Shown here: positions 23,457 to 35,246 of the stretch, piece by piece
Numbering within the stretch: the stretch's first letter is position 1
How the letters are laid out: every line of letters begins with the position of its first letter
From: Stomoxys calcitrans
Lineage: Eukaryota; Arthropoda; Insecta; Diptera; Muscidae
Length of the DNA stretch: 64,000 nucleotides
NCBI RefSeq assembly: GCF_963082655.1
Contig: NC_081555.1
Span: 179,156,942 to 179,220,941 of the forward strand
Reading direction: 5' to 3'
Program-made: the position numbers and the translations under genes
The notes under the pieces: generated by a model
Database searches by the model: none
Seen by the model: the letters and a program-made list of their open reading frames with translations, nothing else
Told to the model about the DNA's origin: nothing

Positions 23457-24556
23457 TTTTATTAGTGTAGGTCGGATGGTATTGTAAATGGGCCAAATCG
23501 GTCCATGTTTTGATATAGCTGCCATATAAACCGATCTTGGGTCTTGATTTCTTGAGCCTCTGGAAGGCGCAATTCTTATCTGATTTTATTGAAATTTTGC
23601 ACGTGATGTTTTGGTAGCACTTCCAACAACTACGCTTAGTATGGTTTACGTTGGTCCATGTTTTGATATAGCTGCCATATAAACCGATCTTGGGTCTTGA
23701 TGTATTGAGCCTCTAGAAGACGCAATTCTTATCCGATTTTATTGAAATTTTGCACGTAGTGTTTTAGTAGCACTTCTAACAACAAAGCTAAGTATGGTTT
23801 TTATCGGTCCATGTTTTGATATAGCTGCCATATAAACCGACCTTGGGTCTTGACTTCTTGACCCTCTAGAGGGTGCAATTCTCGTCCGATTTAACTGAAA
23901 TTTTGCACGTTGTGTTTTGGTATCACTTTCAACAACAGTGCTTAGTATGATTCAAATCGGTTCATAATCTGGAATAGCTGTCATATAAACCGATCTTGGA
24001 TCTTGACTTCTTAAGCCAATATAGCGCGCAATTTTCATCCGATTTAGCTGAAATTTTGCATTAGGTGTTGTGTTATGACTTGCAATAACTGCGCTAAGTA
24101 TGGCGTAAATCGGTGGATAACCTAATATAACTGCCATATAAACCGATCTGGAATCTTGACTTCTTGAACCTCTAGAGGGCGCAATTCTCATCCGATTTGG
24201 GTGAAATTTGGTACAACATCTTCTCTCATGACCTTCAACATACGTGTCTAATATAGTCTGAATCGATCATTAGCTTGATACAGCTCCCATGTAAACCTAT
24301 CTCCCGATTTTGCTTCTTAAGCCCCTACAATGCGCAATTCTTATCCGAATGAACTGAACTATTACACAATGACTTCTACAATGTTCAGTATTTATTTATG
24401 GTCCGAATCGGACTATAACTTGATATAGCTCCAATAGCATAACAGTTCTTCTTCAATATTCTATGATTGTCGAAAAAGAGATACCGCGCATAGATTTCGA
24501 CAAATGCGATCAATTGTGGAGGGTTATAAGATTCAGCCCGGCCGAACTCTCTTACT
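23457..24556 (+). repeat. B-family element, 5' truncated
   Basis: Starts at the 'attagtgtaggtcgg' segment that normally follows the GTCY tract, so the head is missing. Six or so 153-bp monomers follow, then gtggagggttataag, hairpin cagcccggccgaac and ttacttttt, running straight into the next B head. Confidence 0.85.
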
Positions 24557-24558
24557 TT

Positions 24559-26167
24559 TTATACCCTCCACCATAAGATGGGGGGTATACTAATTTCGTC
24601 ATTCTGTTTGTAACTACTCGAAATATTCGTCTGAGACCCCATAAAGTATATATATTCTTGATCGTCGTGACATTTTATGTCGATCTAGCCATGTCCGTCC
24701 GTCTGTCCGTCCGTCCGTCCGTCCGTCCGTCTGTCTGTCGAAAGCACGCTAACTTCCGAAGGAGTAAAGCTAGCCGCTTGAAATTTTGCGCAAATACTTC
24801 TCATAAGTGTAGGTCGGTTGGAATTGTAAATGGGCCATATCGGTCCATGTTTTGATATAGCTGCCATATAAACCGATCTTGGGTCTTGACTTCTTGAGCC
24901 TCTAGAGTGCGCAATTATTATCCGATTGCTATGAAATTTTGCACGACGTGTTTTGTTATGATATCCAACAACTGCGCCAAGTATAGTTCAAATCGGTCTA
25001 TAACCTGATATAGCTGCCATATAAACCGATCTTGGGTCTTGACTTCTTGAGCCTCTAGCGTGCGCAATTCTTATCCCAACAGAATGAAATTTTGCACGAC
25101 ATGTTTTGTTATGACATCCAACAACTGTGCCAAGTATGGTTCAAATCGGTCCATAACCTGATATAGCTGTCATATAAACCGATCTTGGGTCTTGACTTCT
25201 TGAGCCTCTAGAGTGCGCAATTCTTATCCGATTGAAATGAAATTTTGCACGACGTGTTTTGCTATTATATCAAACAACTGTGCCAAGTATGGTTCAAATC
25301 GGCCCATAACCTGATAAAGCTGCCATATAAACCGATCTTGGGTCTTGACTTCTTGAGCCTCTAGAGGGCGCAATTCTCATCCGAATGGAATGGAATTTCG
25401 CACGACGTGTTTTGTTATGATACCCAACAACTGTGCCAAGTATGGTTTAAATCGGTCAATAACCTGATATAGCTGTCATATAAACCGATCTTGGGTTTTG
25501 ATTTCTTGAGCCTCTAGAGGGCACAATTCTTATCCGATTTGAATGAATTTTTGCACGAAGTATTTTGTTGTGATATCCAACAACTGTGCCAAGTATGGTT
25601 GAAATCGGTCCGTAACTTGATATAGCTGTCATATAAACAGATCTGGGGATTTGACTTCTTAAGCTTCTAGAGGGCGCAATTCCTATCCTATTTGGCTGAA
25701 ATTTTGCATGACATATTTTATTTTTACTTTCAACAACTGTGTCAAATAAGGTTCAAATCGGTTCATTACCTGATATAGCTGCCATATAAACCGATCTGGG
25801 ATCTTGACTTCTTGACCCCTAGAGGTCGCAATTATTATCCGATATGCTTGAAATTTTGTACGACGGATCCTCTCATGACCATCAACAAACGTATTTATTA
25901 TGGTCTGAATCGGTCTATAGCCCGATACAGATCCCATATAAATCGATCTCTCTATTTTACTTCGTGAGCCCCAATGGGCGCAATTCTTATACGAATTGGC
26001 CGGTCCGAACCGGACCATATCATGATATCGTTTTAATAGCTGAGAAACTCTTTTTTTATATCCTTTTTTGCCTAAGAAGAGATGCCGGGAAAAGAACTCG
26101 ACAAATGCGATCCATGGTGGAGGGTATATAAGATTCGGCCCGGCCGAACTTAGCACGCTTTTACTTG
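24559..26167 (+). repeat. B-family element, full length
   Basis: Head with ataccctccaccat, GTCC run (24695-24740), 'cgaaggagtaaagctagcc' segment and a monomer array. Core positions 24855, 25008 and 25161 give an exact 153-bp spacing. The end has catggtggagggtatataag, hairpin ttcggcccggccgaa and ttttacttg. Confidence 0.95.
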
Positions 26168-26189
26168 TTTATTTTAAATATATTTATTT

Positions 26190-26574
26190 TTGTACCAAAC
26201 TCCTTAGGAAGGGTTATACTAATCTAGTCATCCCGTATGTAACAACTCGAAATATTGATCTGTGTCCCTTTTATGTACATATTCTTGATCGTCCCAACAT
26301 TCTGAGTTATTCTGAGTCATCTTGACACCATAAGCCCCTGGAAGCCATAATGTTTGAATATTTGTTCAAGATGACTAAAATTTTGCATGTAGTGTTCTAT
26401 TACGACTTCCAAGAATCGTTTCAAGTGCGGTTCAAATCAGTCTATAACCCGATATAGCTCCCATATTAACCGACCTTTTGATTATCCTTGTTCGACTCCC
26501 AGAAGTTTTAATATTTGGCGGTTTCGGCCGAAATATGGTACGTTGAGTAAAATTTTGTCCTTCAACTAAATTTT
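26190..26574 (+). repeat. C-family element, internally deleted
   Basis: A degraded head (cccgtatgtaacaactcgaaat, tattcttgatcgtc) runs directly into one C monomer (cgatatagctcccatattaaccg), then the pre-terminal segment (cttcaactaaat). GTCY tract and hairpin are missing. Confidence 0.55.
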
Positions 26575-27140
26575 TTATACCCTCCACCATAGGATGGGGG
26601 TATACTAATTTCGTCATTCTGTTTGTAACACCTTGAAATAAGCGTCTAAGACCCCATAATGTATATATATTCTTGATCGCTATATCGGACTGTATCTTGA
26701 TAAAGCCCCCATATAGACCGATCCGCCGATTTAGGCTCATAAAAGCCACATTTATCATCCGATTTTGCTGTAATTCGGGACAGTGAGTTGTGTTAGGCCC
26801 TTTGACATCTCTCTTCAATTTGGCCCAGATCAGATTTGGATATAGCTGCCATATAGACCGATATCGCGATTTAAGGTTTTGGTATTAGGTATAAGATTTG
26901 GTATGTCGCCTAAATTTGGGTCAGTGAGTGACCCTTCGAGATTTTTTTTCAATTTGGCCCAGATCGGTCCAGATTTTCATATAGCTGCCATATAGACCAA
27001 TCTCTCGATTAAAGGTTTTGCTGCTATGGGGCATAAGGTATGCATTTTTCACCGGATTTTGACGAAAGGTGGTTTACATATATACCCGAGGTGGTGGGTA
27101 TCCAAAGTTCGGCCCGGCCGAACTTAACGCCTTATTACTT
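26575..27140 (+). repeat. Chimeric element: B-type head joined to A-type body
   Basis: The first about 110 bp (ataccctccaccataggatgg, gtctaagaccccataatg) are B-like. At about 26680 the sequence switches to A-type (gctatatcggactgtatcttg, then atatagaccgatccgcc) and ends with the A-type ggtggtgggtatccaaag, hairpin ttcggcccggccgaa and cttaacgcc. The GTCY tract is absent at the junction. Confidence 0.75.
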
Positions 27141-27142
27141 TT

Positions 27143-28941
27143 TTTATACCCTCCACCATAAGATGGGGGGTATACTAATTTCGTCATTCTGTTTGTAACT
27201 ACTCGAAATATTCGTCTGAGACCCCATAAAGTATATATATTCTTGATCGTCGTGAAATTTTATGGCGATCTAGCCATGTCCGTCCGTCTGTCCGTCCGTC
27301 CGTCCGTCCGTCTGTCTGTCGAAAGCACGCTAACTTCCGAAGGAGTAAAGCTAGCGGCTTGAAATTTTGCACAAATACTTCCTATTAGTGTAGGTCGGTT
27401 GGTATTGTAAATGGGCCATATCGGTCCATGTTTTGATATAGCTGCCATATAAACCGATCTTGGGTCTTGACTTCTTGAGCCTCTAGAGTGCGCAATTCTT
27501 ATCCGATTGGAATGAATTTTTGCACGACGTGTTTTGTTATGATATCCAACAACTGCGCCAAGTATAGTTCAAATCGGTCTATAACCTGATATAGCTGCCA
27601 TATAAACCGATCTTGGGTCTTGACTTCTTGAGCCTCTAGCGTGCGCAATTCTTATCCGATCAGAATAAAATTTTGCACGTCGTGTTTTGTTATTATATAC
27701 AACAACCGTGCCAAGTATGGTTCAAATCGGTCCATAACCTGATATAGCTGCCATATAAACCGATCTTGGGTCTTGACTTCTTGAGCCTCTAGAGTGCGCA
27801 ATTCTTATCCGATTGGAATGAAATTTTGCACGACGTGTTTTGTTATAATATCCAACAACTGTGCCGAGTATGGTTCAAATCGGTCCATAACCTGATATAG
27901 CTGCCATATAAACCGATCTTGGGTCTTGACTTCTTGAGCCTCTAGCGTGCGCAATTTTTATCCGATTGGATTGGAATTTCGCACGACGTGTTTTATTATG
28001 ATACCCAACAACTGTGCCAAGTATGGTTTATATCGGTCCATATCCTGATATAGCTGCCATATAAACCGATCTTGGGTCTTGACTTCTTGAGCCTCTAGAG
28101 GGCACAATTCTTATCCGATTTGAATGAATTTTTGCACGACGTGTTTCGTTATGATATCCAACTACTGTGCCAAGTATTGTTCAAATCGGTCTATAACCTG
28201 ATATAGCTGTCATATAAACCGATCTTGGGTCTTGACTTCTAGAGCCTCTAGAGTGCGCAATTCTTATCCGATTGGAATGAAATTTCGCACGACGTGTTTT
28301 GTCGTGATATCCAACAACTATGCCAAGAATAGTTCAAATCAGTCCATAACCTGATATAGCTGTCATATAAAACGATCTTGGGTCTCGACTTCTTGAGCCT
28401 CTAGAGGGCGCAATTCTTATCCGATTTGAATGAATTTTGGCACTACGTGTTTTGTTATGATATCCAACAACTGTGCCAAGTATGGTTCAAATGGGTTTAT
28501 AACCTGATATAGCTGTAATATAAAACGATCTGGGATCTTGACTTCTTGAGCCTCTAGAGGTCGCAATTATTATCCGATTTGCCTGAAATTTTGTACGACG
28601 GATTCTCTCATGACCATCAACATACGTGTTTATTATGGTCTGTATCGGTCTATAGCCCGATACAGCTCCCATATAAATCGATATCTCTATTTTACTTCTT
28701 GAGCCCCCAAAGGGCGCAATTCTTATTCGAATTGGCTGACATTTTACATAGGCCTCCAACATATAATTTAATTGTTGTCCAAACCGGACCATATCTTGAT
28801 ATCGCTCTAATAGCAGAGGAAATCTTTTCTTATATCCTTTTTTCCCAAAGAAGAGATGCCCGGAAAAGAACTTGACAAATGCGATCCATGGTGGAGGGTA
28901 TATATGATTCGGCCCGGCCGAACTTAGCACGCTTTTACTTG
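27143..28941 (+). repeat. B-family element, full length
   Basis: Complete head, GTCC/GTCT tract (27278-27320), about nine 153-bp monomers, pre-terminal block with catggtggagggtatat, hairpin ttcggcccggccgaa and ttttacttg. Its left end abuts the chimeric element through a T-run. Confidence 0.95.
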
Positions 28942-29689
28942 TTTTTGTTATTTTTGAAAACTGTCAAATCCGCAACCCGTAATTGGGCCATTTGTTGTTG
29001 GCACCCGGCGATCGCGACTAGCAATGTGCTATGATTATAAAGCAATATCGATTCTAATGATTTAAATGGATGGTGACAGGCAATAGGTATTTGATTTCAC
29101 ATATATCACGATGGCACTTGCCATTGCCCCATACTGGTTGTTGTATATCCTAGAACTTGTTTGCCTATACTAAGGCAACACTGTACTTCTTAAACCCAGG
29201 CTATGGTGTTGTTTGAATTACAATTAAACGTTGAGTTCGCATTTAGTTATTATTGGAATCGGCTTTCAGGTAATTACTGTAAATGCTTTCTGCGATGACA
29301 CATTAAAGTATTACAATGCAGGGCTTTTTTCCCTCTCGTCCACCTGAATGCAGATGTAAGCCATAGTATGGGTGTGAACGAGGGATTTTTGTTTGCTAGC
29401 ATACCATCATTACATGTCGTTTTTAACCACCATAGCAGCAAAACGCATGGACCCTGGGACTGTTCGCGTACTATTCCAGAAGAAAATTGCATTAGACCAA
29501 GCACAGTCTTTACTCTCTTAAGCTATTTATTTGAATTAAACACAGGGCTGGCAACATTTGTGTGGTACTATGCCATGCAAAAATATCGATAATATCGATA
29601 TCGATAGAGTAGAATACAGAATATCGATTGTAGTCGGCAAGTTAAGGCGGGTCACGGCTATTTGATGAAGAAAGTATTTCTTAGTGCAA
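28942..29689. other. Unique island with SINE scrap and CGATA cluster
   Basis: No gene recognised. A 40-bp SINE fragment lies at 29544-29583 (gctggcaacatttgtgtggtac, tatgccatg), followed at once by three overlapping TATCGATA palindromes. Confidence 0.5.
29584..29606. promoter_or_regulatory. Cluster of three TATCGATA motifs (DRE/BEAF-type)
   Basis: TATCGATA occurs at 29584-29591, 29593-29600 and 29599-29606, and another ATATCGAT at about 29630. TATCGATA is the core bound by fly DREF, and CGATA clusters are bound by BEAF-32. No adjacent gene start is visible, so a function is only suggested. Confidence 0.4.
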
Positions 29690-30155
29690 ATCTATCGTGC
29701 GATTTGCACTATACATACATATATGTGGGAGCTATATCTAAATCTGATCCGATTTTGATGATTTTTGCAAATATGTTAGGATCAAACACAAAATTTTGTG
29801 CAGATCGGTGTTAAATTGTAGATACTACGGCCATTTAAGTGCGAACCAGGTGATACATATATATGGGAGCTATATCTAAATCTGAACTGATTGTACCAAA
29901 ATCATCAGTGTTTGTCCTTGGTCAAAAAAAAGTGATATGTGCAAAATTTTGTGAGGATTGGAGTACAAATATGACCTGCACCTTGATTACAAGAATACAT
30001 GGATTCACAGACGGACATGGCTAAATCAAATCAGAAATTGATTCTGAGTCGATCGGTGCACTTATCAATGGGTCTAGCCCTTCTCCTTCTTAGCGTTGCA
30101 AACAAATGCACAAATCTATAATACCCTGTACCACAGTGGTGGTGTAGGGTATAAA
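29690..30155 (-). repeat. E-family element, partial
   Basis: Two monomers (tgggagctatatctaaatctg) lead to the acagacggacatggctaaatc segment and the terminal taataccctgtaccac / gtggtgtagggtata hairpin. The other end is missing. Confidence 0.8.
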
Positions 30156-30159
30156 AAAT

Positions 30160-30870
30160 TCATGTCTCATGGGCCTAAGAACTTAGATCGGTATATGATA
30201 AAGCCACTATATCCAATTATAGACCGATCTAAACTAAATAACACATGTGCCAAATTTCAGCCAAATTGGGCAATAAATGTGCCTTTTATAGGTCCAAGAC
30301 CTTAAATGGAGAGATCGGCCTATATGGCAGCTATATCCAAATCATGAGTCATCTAGACCTAATAAAACAAGGATGCCGAGGGGCCTAACATAACTTACTA
30401 ACCCAAAATTTTTGCCAAATCCGATAGTCAATGCAAATTTTATGGGCCCAAGGCCGTAAATCAAGAGATGGGTCTTTATGATAGCTATGTCCAAATCTGA
30501 ACTGATCGGAACATTGATTTAGAGAGGCCTAACACAGCCAACTGTGCGAAATGTCTGCAAAATCGAACAATAAATGTGTCTTTAATGGGCCTTAAAACTT
30601 AAATCGCCAGATCGGTATGTATGGGGGCTTTATCAATGTATTGTCCGATATAGCCCATCTTCGAACTCAACCTGCCTATGAGCAAAAAAAGAATCTGCGC
30701 AAAATTTCATCCTTATGTTTCTATTTTTAAAGACTGTAGCGTGATTTCAACAGACAGACGGAAGGACGAACATGGCCAGATCGCCTTGGAGTTTTACGTT
30801 GATCAAGAATATATAGACGGTCGAAAATGAATATTTCGGAATGACAAAATTAATATACGGTGAAAATACG
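30160..30870 (-). repeat. A-family element, both termini degraded
   Basis: Four diverged A monomers (tatatggcagctatatccaaatc), then a GACAGACGG remnant near 30750 and a decayed head (ggtcgaaaatgaatatttcgg). Hairpin and subterminal repeat are not recognisable. Confidence 0.7.
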
Positions 30871-30949
30871 GAGCGGGGCAGAGAAGAACAAACGAAATTT
30901 CAGCAGCAGGCCTGTTTTATGGCAATTATATAAAAATGGTCCCATATTA

Positions 30950-32401
30950 TTATACCCACCACCGAAGGATGGGGGTATATTCATTTTGTCATTCCGTTTG
31001 CAACACATCGAAATATCCATTTCCGACCCTATAAAGTATATATATTCTTGATCAGCATAAAAATCTAAGACGATCTAGCCATGTCCGTCCGTCTGTCTGT
31101 TGAAATCACGCTACAGTCTTTAAAAATAAAGATATGGAGCTGAAATTTTGCACAGATTCTTTTTTTGTCCATAAGCAGGTTAAGTTCGAAGATGGGCTAT
31201 ATCGGACTATATCTTGATATAGCCCCCATATAGACCGATCCGCCGATTTAGGGTCTTAGGCCCATAAAAGCCACATTTATTATCCGATTTTGTTGAAATT
31301 TGGGACAGTGAGTTGTGTTAGGCCCTTCGACATCCTTTGTCAATTTGGCTCAGATCGGTCCAGATTTGGATATAGCTGCCATATAGACCGATCCGCCGAT
31401 TTAGGGTCTAAGGCCCATAAAAGCCACATTTCTGGTCCGATTTCGCTGAAATTTGGGACAGTGAGTTGTCTTAGGCCCTTTGACATGTTTCTTTAATTTG
31501 GTCCAGATCGGTTCAGATTTGGATATAGCTGCCATATAGACCGATCCTCCGCTTTAGGGTCTTAGGCCCACAAAAGCCACATTTATTATCCGATTTTGAT
31601 GAAATTCGGGGCAGTGAATTGTGTAAGGCCCATCGACATCCTTCGTTAATTTGGCTCAGATCGGTCCAGATTTGGATATAGCTGCCATATAGATCGATCC
31701 TCCGATTTATGGTGTAAGGCCCATAATAGCCACATTCATTATCCGATTTTGCTGAAATTTGGGACAGTGAGATGTGTTAGGCCCTTTGACATATTTCTTC
31801 AATTTGGTCCAGATCGGTTCAAATTTGGATATAGCTGCCATATAGACCGATTTCTTGATTTATGGTTTTGGGCCCATAAAATGCTCATTTATTGCCCGAT
31901 GTCCCCGAAATTTGGAACAGTGAGTTAAGTTAAGCCCCTTGACATACTTCTGCAATATCGCACAGATCGGTCCAGATTTGGATATAGCTGCCATATAGAC
32001 CGATATCTAGGCTTTAGGTTTTGGGGCCATAAAAGACGCATTTATTGTCCGATTTCGCCGAAATTTGGGACAGTGCTTAGTGTTATTCTCTTCGACATGT
32101 TTATGCAACTTGGCCCAAATTGGTCCAGATTTGGATATAGCTGGCATGTAGACCGATATCTCGATTTCAAGTCTTGGCCCCATAAAAGGCGCATTTATAA
32201 TCCGATTTCACTGAAATTTGACACAGTGACTTATATTCGGCTTTTCGACATCCGTGTCGTATATAGTTCAGATCGGTATGAGATATATGAGTATAAGGTA
32301 TGAAATTTTCACCGAATTTTGATGAAAGGTGGTTTACATATATACCCGAGGTGGTGGGTATCCAAAGTTCGGCCCGGCCGAACTTAACGCCTTTTTACTT
32401 G
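30950..32401 (+). repeat. A-family element, full length
   Basis: Both ends intact (tatacccaccaccgaagg; hairpin ttcggcccggccgaa then ctttttacttg). Monomer core positions 31370, 31523 and 31676 give an exact 153-bp spacing. GTCC/GTCT tract at 31084-31100. Confidence 0.95.
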
Positions 32402-32653
32402 TTAAAATTTCAATTGGACACATGCGGACCGAAAAAGTCAGAACTATGCTTTGCGAAGCAAAAAATTGGTTAAATGCCAAAAAATCGTCAAATCTGGCAG
32501 CACTGATTAAACAGCTGATTTTCACAAAACAGCTGTTCGATGCTGCAAATTACTGTTTTGAGTACACATGTGCGGTCAGTTCACATACTCAAAGATATTC
32601 ATTTGTTGGAAAAAAGTTTGTGCGTATAGTCACTTACTTACTTTAATTGGTTA

Positions 32654-33000
32654 TGACAGAATATTTGTTCCACTAGCCGAACGTAGAATAGCGTTCCAAG
32701 CGCCTCGATCTTCTGCGCTTATTCTAAAATCTTTGACACCAAGTTTCGAGGTGTCTCCCACAACTTGATCTTTCCATGGGGCTTTTGGTCTTCCCGGTTT
32801 GCGTGTACCACCGTGTTTGCCTTCAAAAGACTTCTTTGCTTGAGCTTCTTCATCCATTCTGACAACATGACCTAGCCAACGCAGCCGTTGTATTTTGACA
32901 GCTCGTGGTTCATATGTCGCCTATATTCTCCATTAACGCAAACTGGTCCATATATTTTCAAATACTCCAAGCACTCCCTCATCTGCTTTCACAAGTACCC
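32654..33000 (-). pseudogene. Non-LTR retrotransposon reverse transcriptase, C-terminal remnant
   Basis: Reading the minus strand from about 33000, one frame gives ECLEYLKIYGPVCVNGEYRR, as expected just upstream of the C-terminal region of LINE polymerases. After a short deletion the frame shifts to RAVKIQRLRWLGHVVRMDEE, then KPGRPKAPWKDQV and a tail ending near 32654. The R-W-x-GHV-RM...GRP...W-D pattern is the conserved C-terminal tail of endonuclease/RT proteins of insect LINEs. Only about 110 residues survive; endonuclease and catalytic RT motifs are absent. I cannot fix the clade. Confidence 0.75.
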
Positions 33001-33262
33001 ATAGGTACTAACAAAAAAAGTCTCAGCAGTGTTTGACGTGTTCAAAACTCTAAATATATAATTTTTTGATTTCTTATGACATGTTTTTCATGATACGCTG
33101 GCAATTTATTTTCCCACCCTTTGTTGACGCCCAAATACTGTGTTTGCCTGCAATGATACGCAGATGTCGGATTCGAACCTTCCAATTATGCATAAGGGCT
33201 TTAGGTATTTTTTTTCGTACAATGAATTGGATTGGCGTGCGTATGGAATGGCAATGTTGTAA

Positions 33263-33303
33263 ACACACTTTGGCAGTGACGTCACGCCTGCCCGAAAGTG
33301 TGT
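33263..33303. promoter_or_regulatory. Palindromic TGACGTCA (CRE-type) site
   Basis: A perfect TGACGTCA at 33277-33284 is flanked by GGCAG / CTGCC and by ACACACTTT (33263-33271) / AAAGTGTGT (33295-33303), giving a nested imperfect palindrome. TGACGTCA is the consensus for CREB/ATF bZIP factors. No transcription start is identified nearby. Confidence 0.35.
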
Positions 33304-34806
33304 GCCATTGTAAGTTTCTCTTTGCCTTGGGGTGGCGATTGTAAAACATTTTGTCCAACTGACATACCGGCCGCCAAGAACCGCACATCATCATTTGGGC
33401 AAAGCCGATTCAACAAATTTCACTCATGCCCTGCATTCCTTAATGGCTTTAATGTTGGCAACGAATATGCTGGGCGCGTGCGTTTCTTTTGTTTGCTACT
33501 TTGGCCAGTGTAATATGGATGTCGATTTCGATGCTGCTGCTGTTGTTGTTGTTATTGTTTGTGGTGTTTGGGTTGCAGTTGCTGAATCTGTTTTTGGTCG
33601 ACACCAGCTGGGCGCATAAACAAAACAATTATTTCGAATTTTTAATGATTACAGCCGCACGAATTTATTACAGCCTTTAAAATCGCAAAAACCCAATTTA
33701 ATAGCACACTTATACACTCACACACATACACACACTCACACTCCTTAACGGCAGGAAGGAAATTGTAAAACATGGGGCTGCGTATGATTATTTTTAATTC
33801 TTATTTCAAACATACGCACACACAAACACTCAGTCGCCTACTAACATGCACAGGGGCTTGTTAACATAAGTTGCTAGAGCAAATTTGCAACTATTAATAA
33901 CGGTAATTTTGTTGTACATCGAATAACGGCACAACCATCATCACCTCCTGGATAATTTGCTCCAGCCGATTTGACCCATAAATGTAGCCAACGGGCAATT
34001 CACTAGGCTATAGTCATTGCAGCCTCTGACTTACCCCTTTGCTCGCTCTCTCATCCGCTCCTCGATTTAAAAATTATCGCGGCTTGGCTATTTATTTTCA
34101 CTCATTATGCATAAGCTTTGACGAACGATGGCATTCAACTACACTCTGGCTGTTTCCCGCCGATTTTTGTGTGTTTTCTTTGTCCGGCAATTCTTCCATG
34201 GAATAATTGCATTGGAAAGCATCTTCGACAATTGGGAAAATACTGACGTGATTTACGAGCGAGAATAAGAAATGCGATTACCATGCATGAACATGACAAA
34301 AGAAGGCGGTCAGCCCTGTCGTTGGATTTAATTAAAGCATCCACGCTCATCCACTTTTGCAAATGCGGTTGTCGAAAAGAGCTTTCCACGGATTGGAGAT
34401 CATCAATTCTGGCATTGCTTGTACGCGCATATGTTGGTTGTGTGCGGTGACATAATGAATTATTTGGCCAATGCAGCCTGCTGATGATTTAAGGACGTGC
34501 ATGGATTTTTCTTAACTGCAACTGCAACTGGGAAAAAAAAGAGTCCCGTATTCTTGACAAGTGTGATGTCCACGGAAAAAAACAGAAAGTACATAGTTGG
34601 GAAAAATCCAAAGAAATTAAGTGTAACCATGTGTAATGGGATACGCGTCAATACATCTGCATGTCATTAAATGTTTAAGTAAAATCGGCGCCAAGAATGT
34701 CAACGCTCTTTAGGGTGGTAGTTGAAAGTTATTGATGCTGAAGTGTCCACAGTGTAATCAGTAAATATATACGAAAAGATAAAATTTTTGGAATATCTTT
34801 AGAAAA

Positions 34807-35246
34807 AGCAAGCAAAAGGCTGGCCGAATCTTATATTACCGAATCTTATGTTGCTATATCGGGTTTTGAACCGATTCGGACCATAGTTGCCACAACTGTT
34901 GAATATCATAGAAAACGTCATAGTTCAATATTTTAGCTAAATCGGTTAAGAAGTACACTCCCCAGAGGCCGACGAATTTTATTCGGGAGATCAGTTTATA
35001 TTGCAGCTATTTATATCAAAATATGGGCCGTTATGGCTCATTTACAATCCCGACCTACTCTAATAAGAAGTTATTACGGAAAATTGCCTAGCTTTACCCC
35101 TTCAAAAGTTAGCATGCTTTCCACAGTTAGACAGACAGCCGGACGGACAGACGAACATGGTTAGATCGACTTAAAATCGGATTCGATGTGTTACGAACGG
35201 AATGACGAAGTTAGTATATCCCCATCCCATGTTGGGGGTATAAAAA
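34807..35246 (-). repeat. B-family element, short
   Basis: Left end agcaagcaaaaggctggccg and a piece of one monomer (gctatatcgggttttgaaccg), then 'ccttcaaaagttagcatgctttc', a GACA/GACG tract (35125-35155) and the head ending cccatgttgggggtataaaaa. Most of the array has been lost. Confidence 0.8.

Larger units (their letters stand above)
32402..34806. other. Mostly unique island with a LINE remnant
   Basis: Apart from the reverse-transcriptase tail on the minus strand (32654-33000) and a palindrome around a TGACGTCA site (33263-33303), I recognise nothing. The overlapping frames at 33066-33680 on both strands lack domain or splice support. Confidence 0.4.

Noticed and set aside
24855..25500. 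CRISPR-like array
   Set aside because: The 153-bp period has no short identical repeat with unique spacers; the genome is eukaryotic and the units are diverged satellite-like monomers.
32651..32857. Independent small host gene on the minus strand
   Set aside because: The peptide is the conserved C-terminal tail of LINE polymerases, with a frameshift into the upstream part; it is a retrotransposon remnant.
33066..33680. Overlapping 63-106 codon frames on both strands, one with a hydrophobic valine-rich stretch
   Set aside because: No consistent frame, no splice or poly(A) context and no domain; the valine run comes from a GTT/GCT trinucleotide tract.
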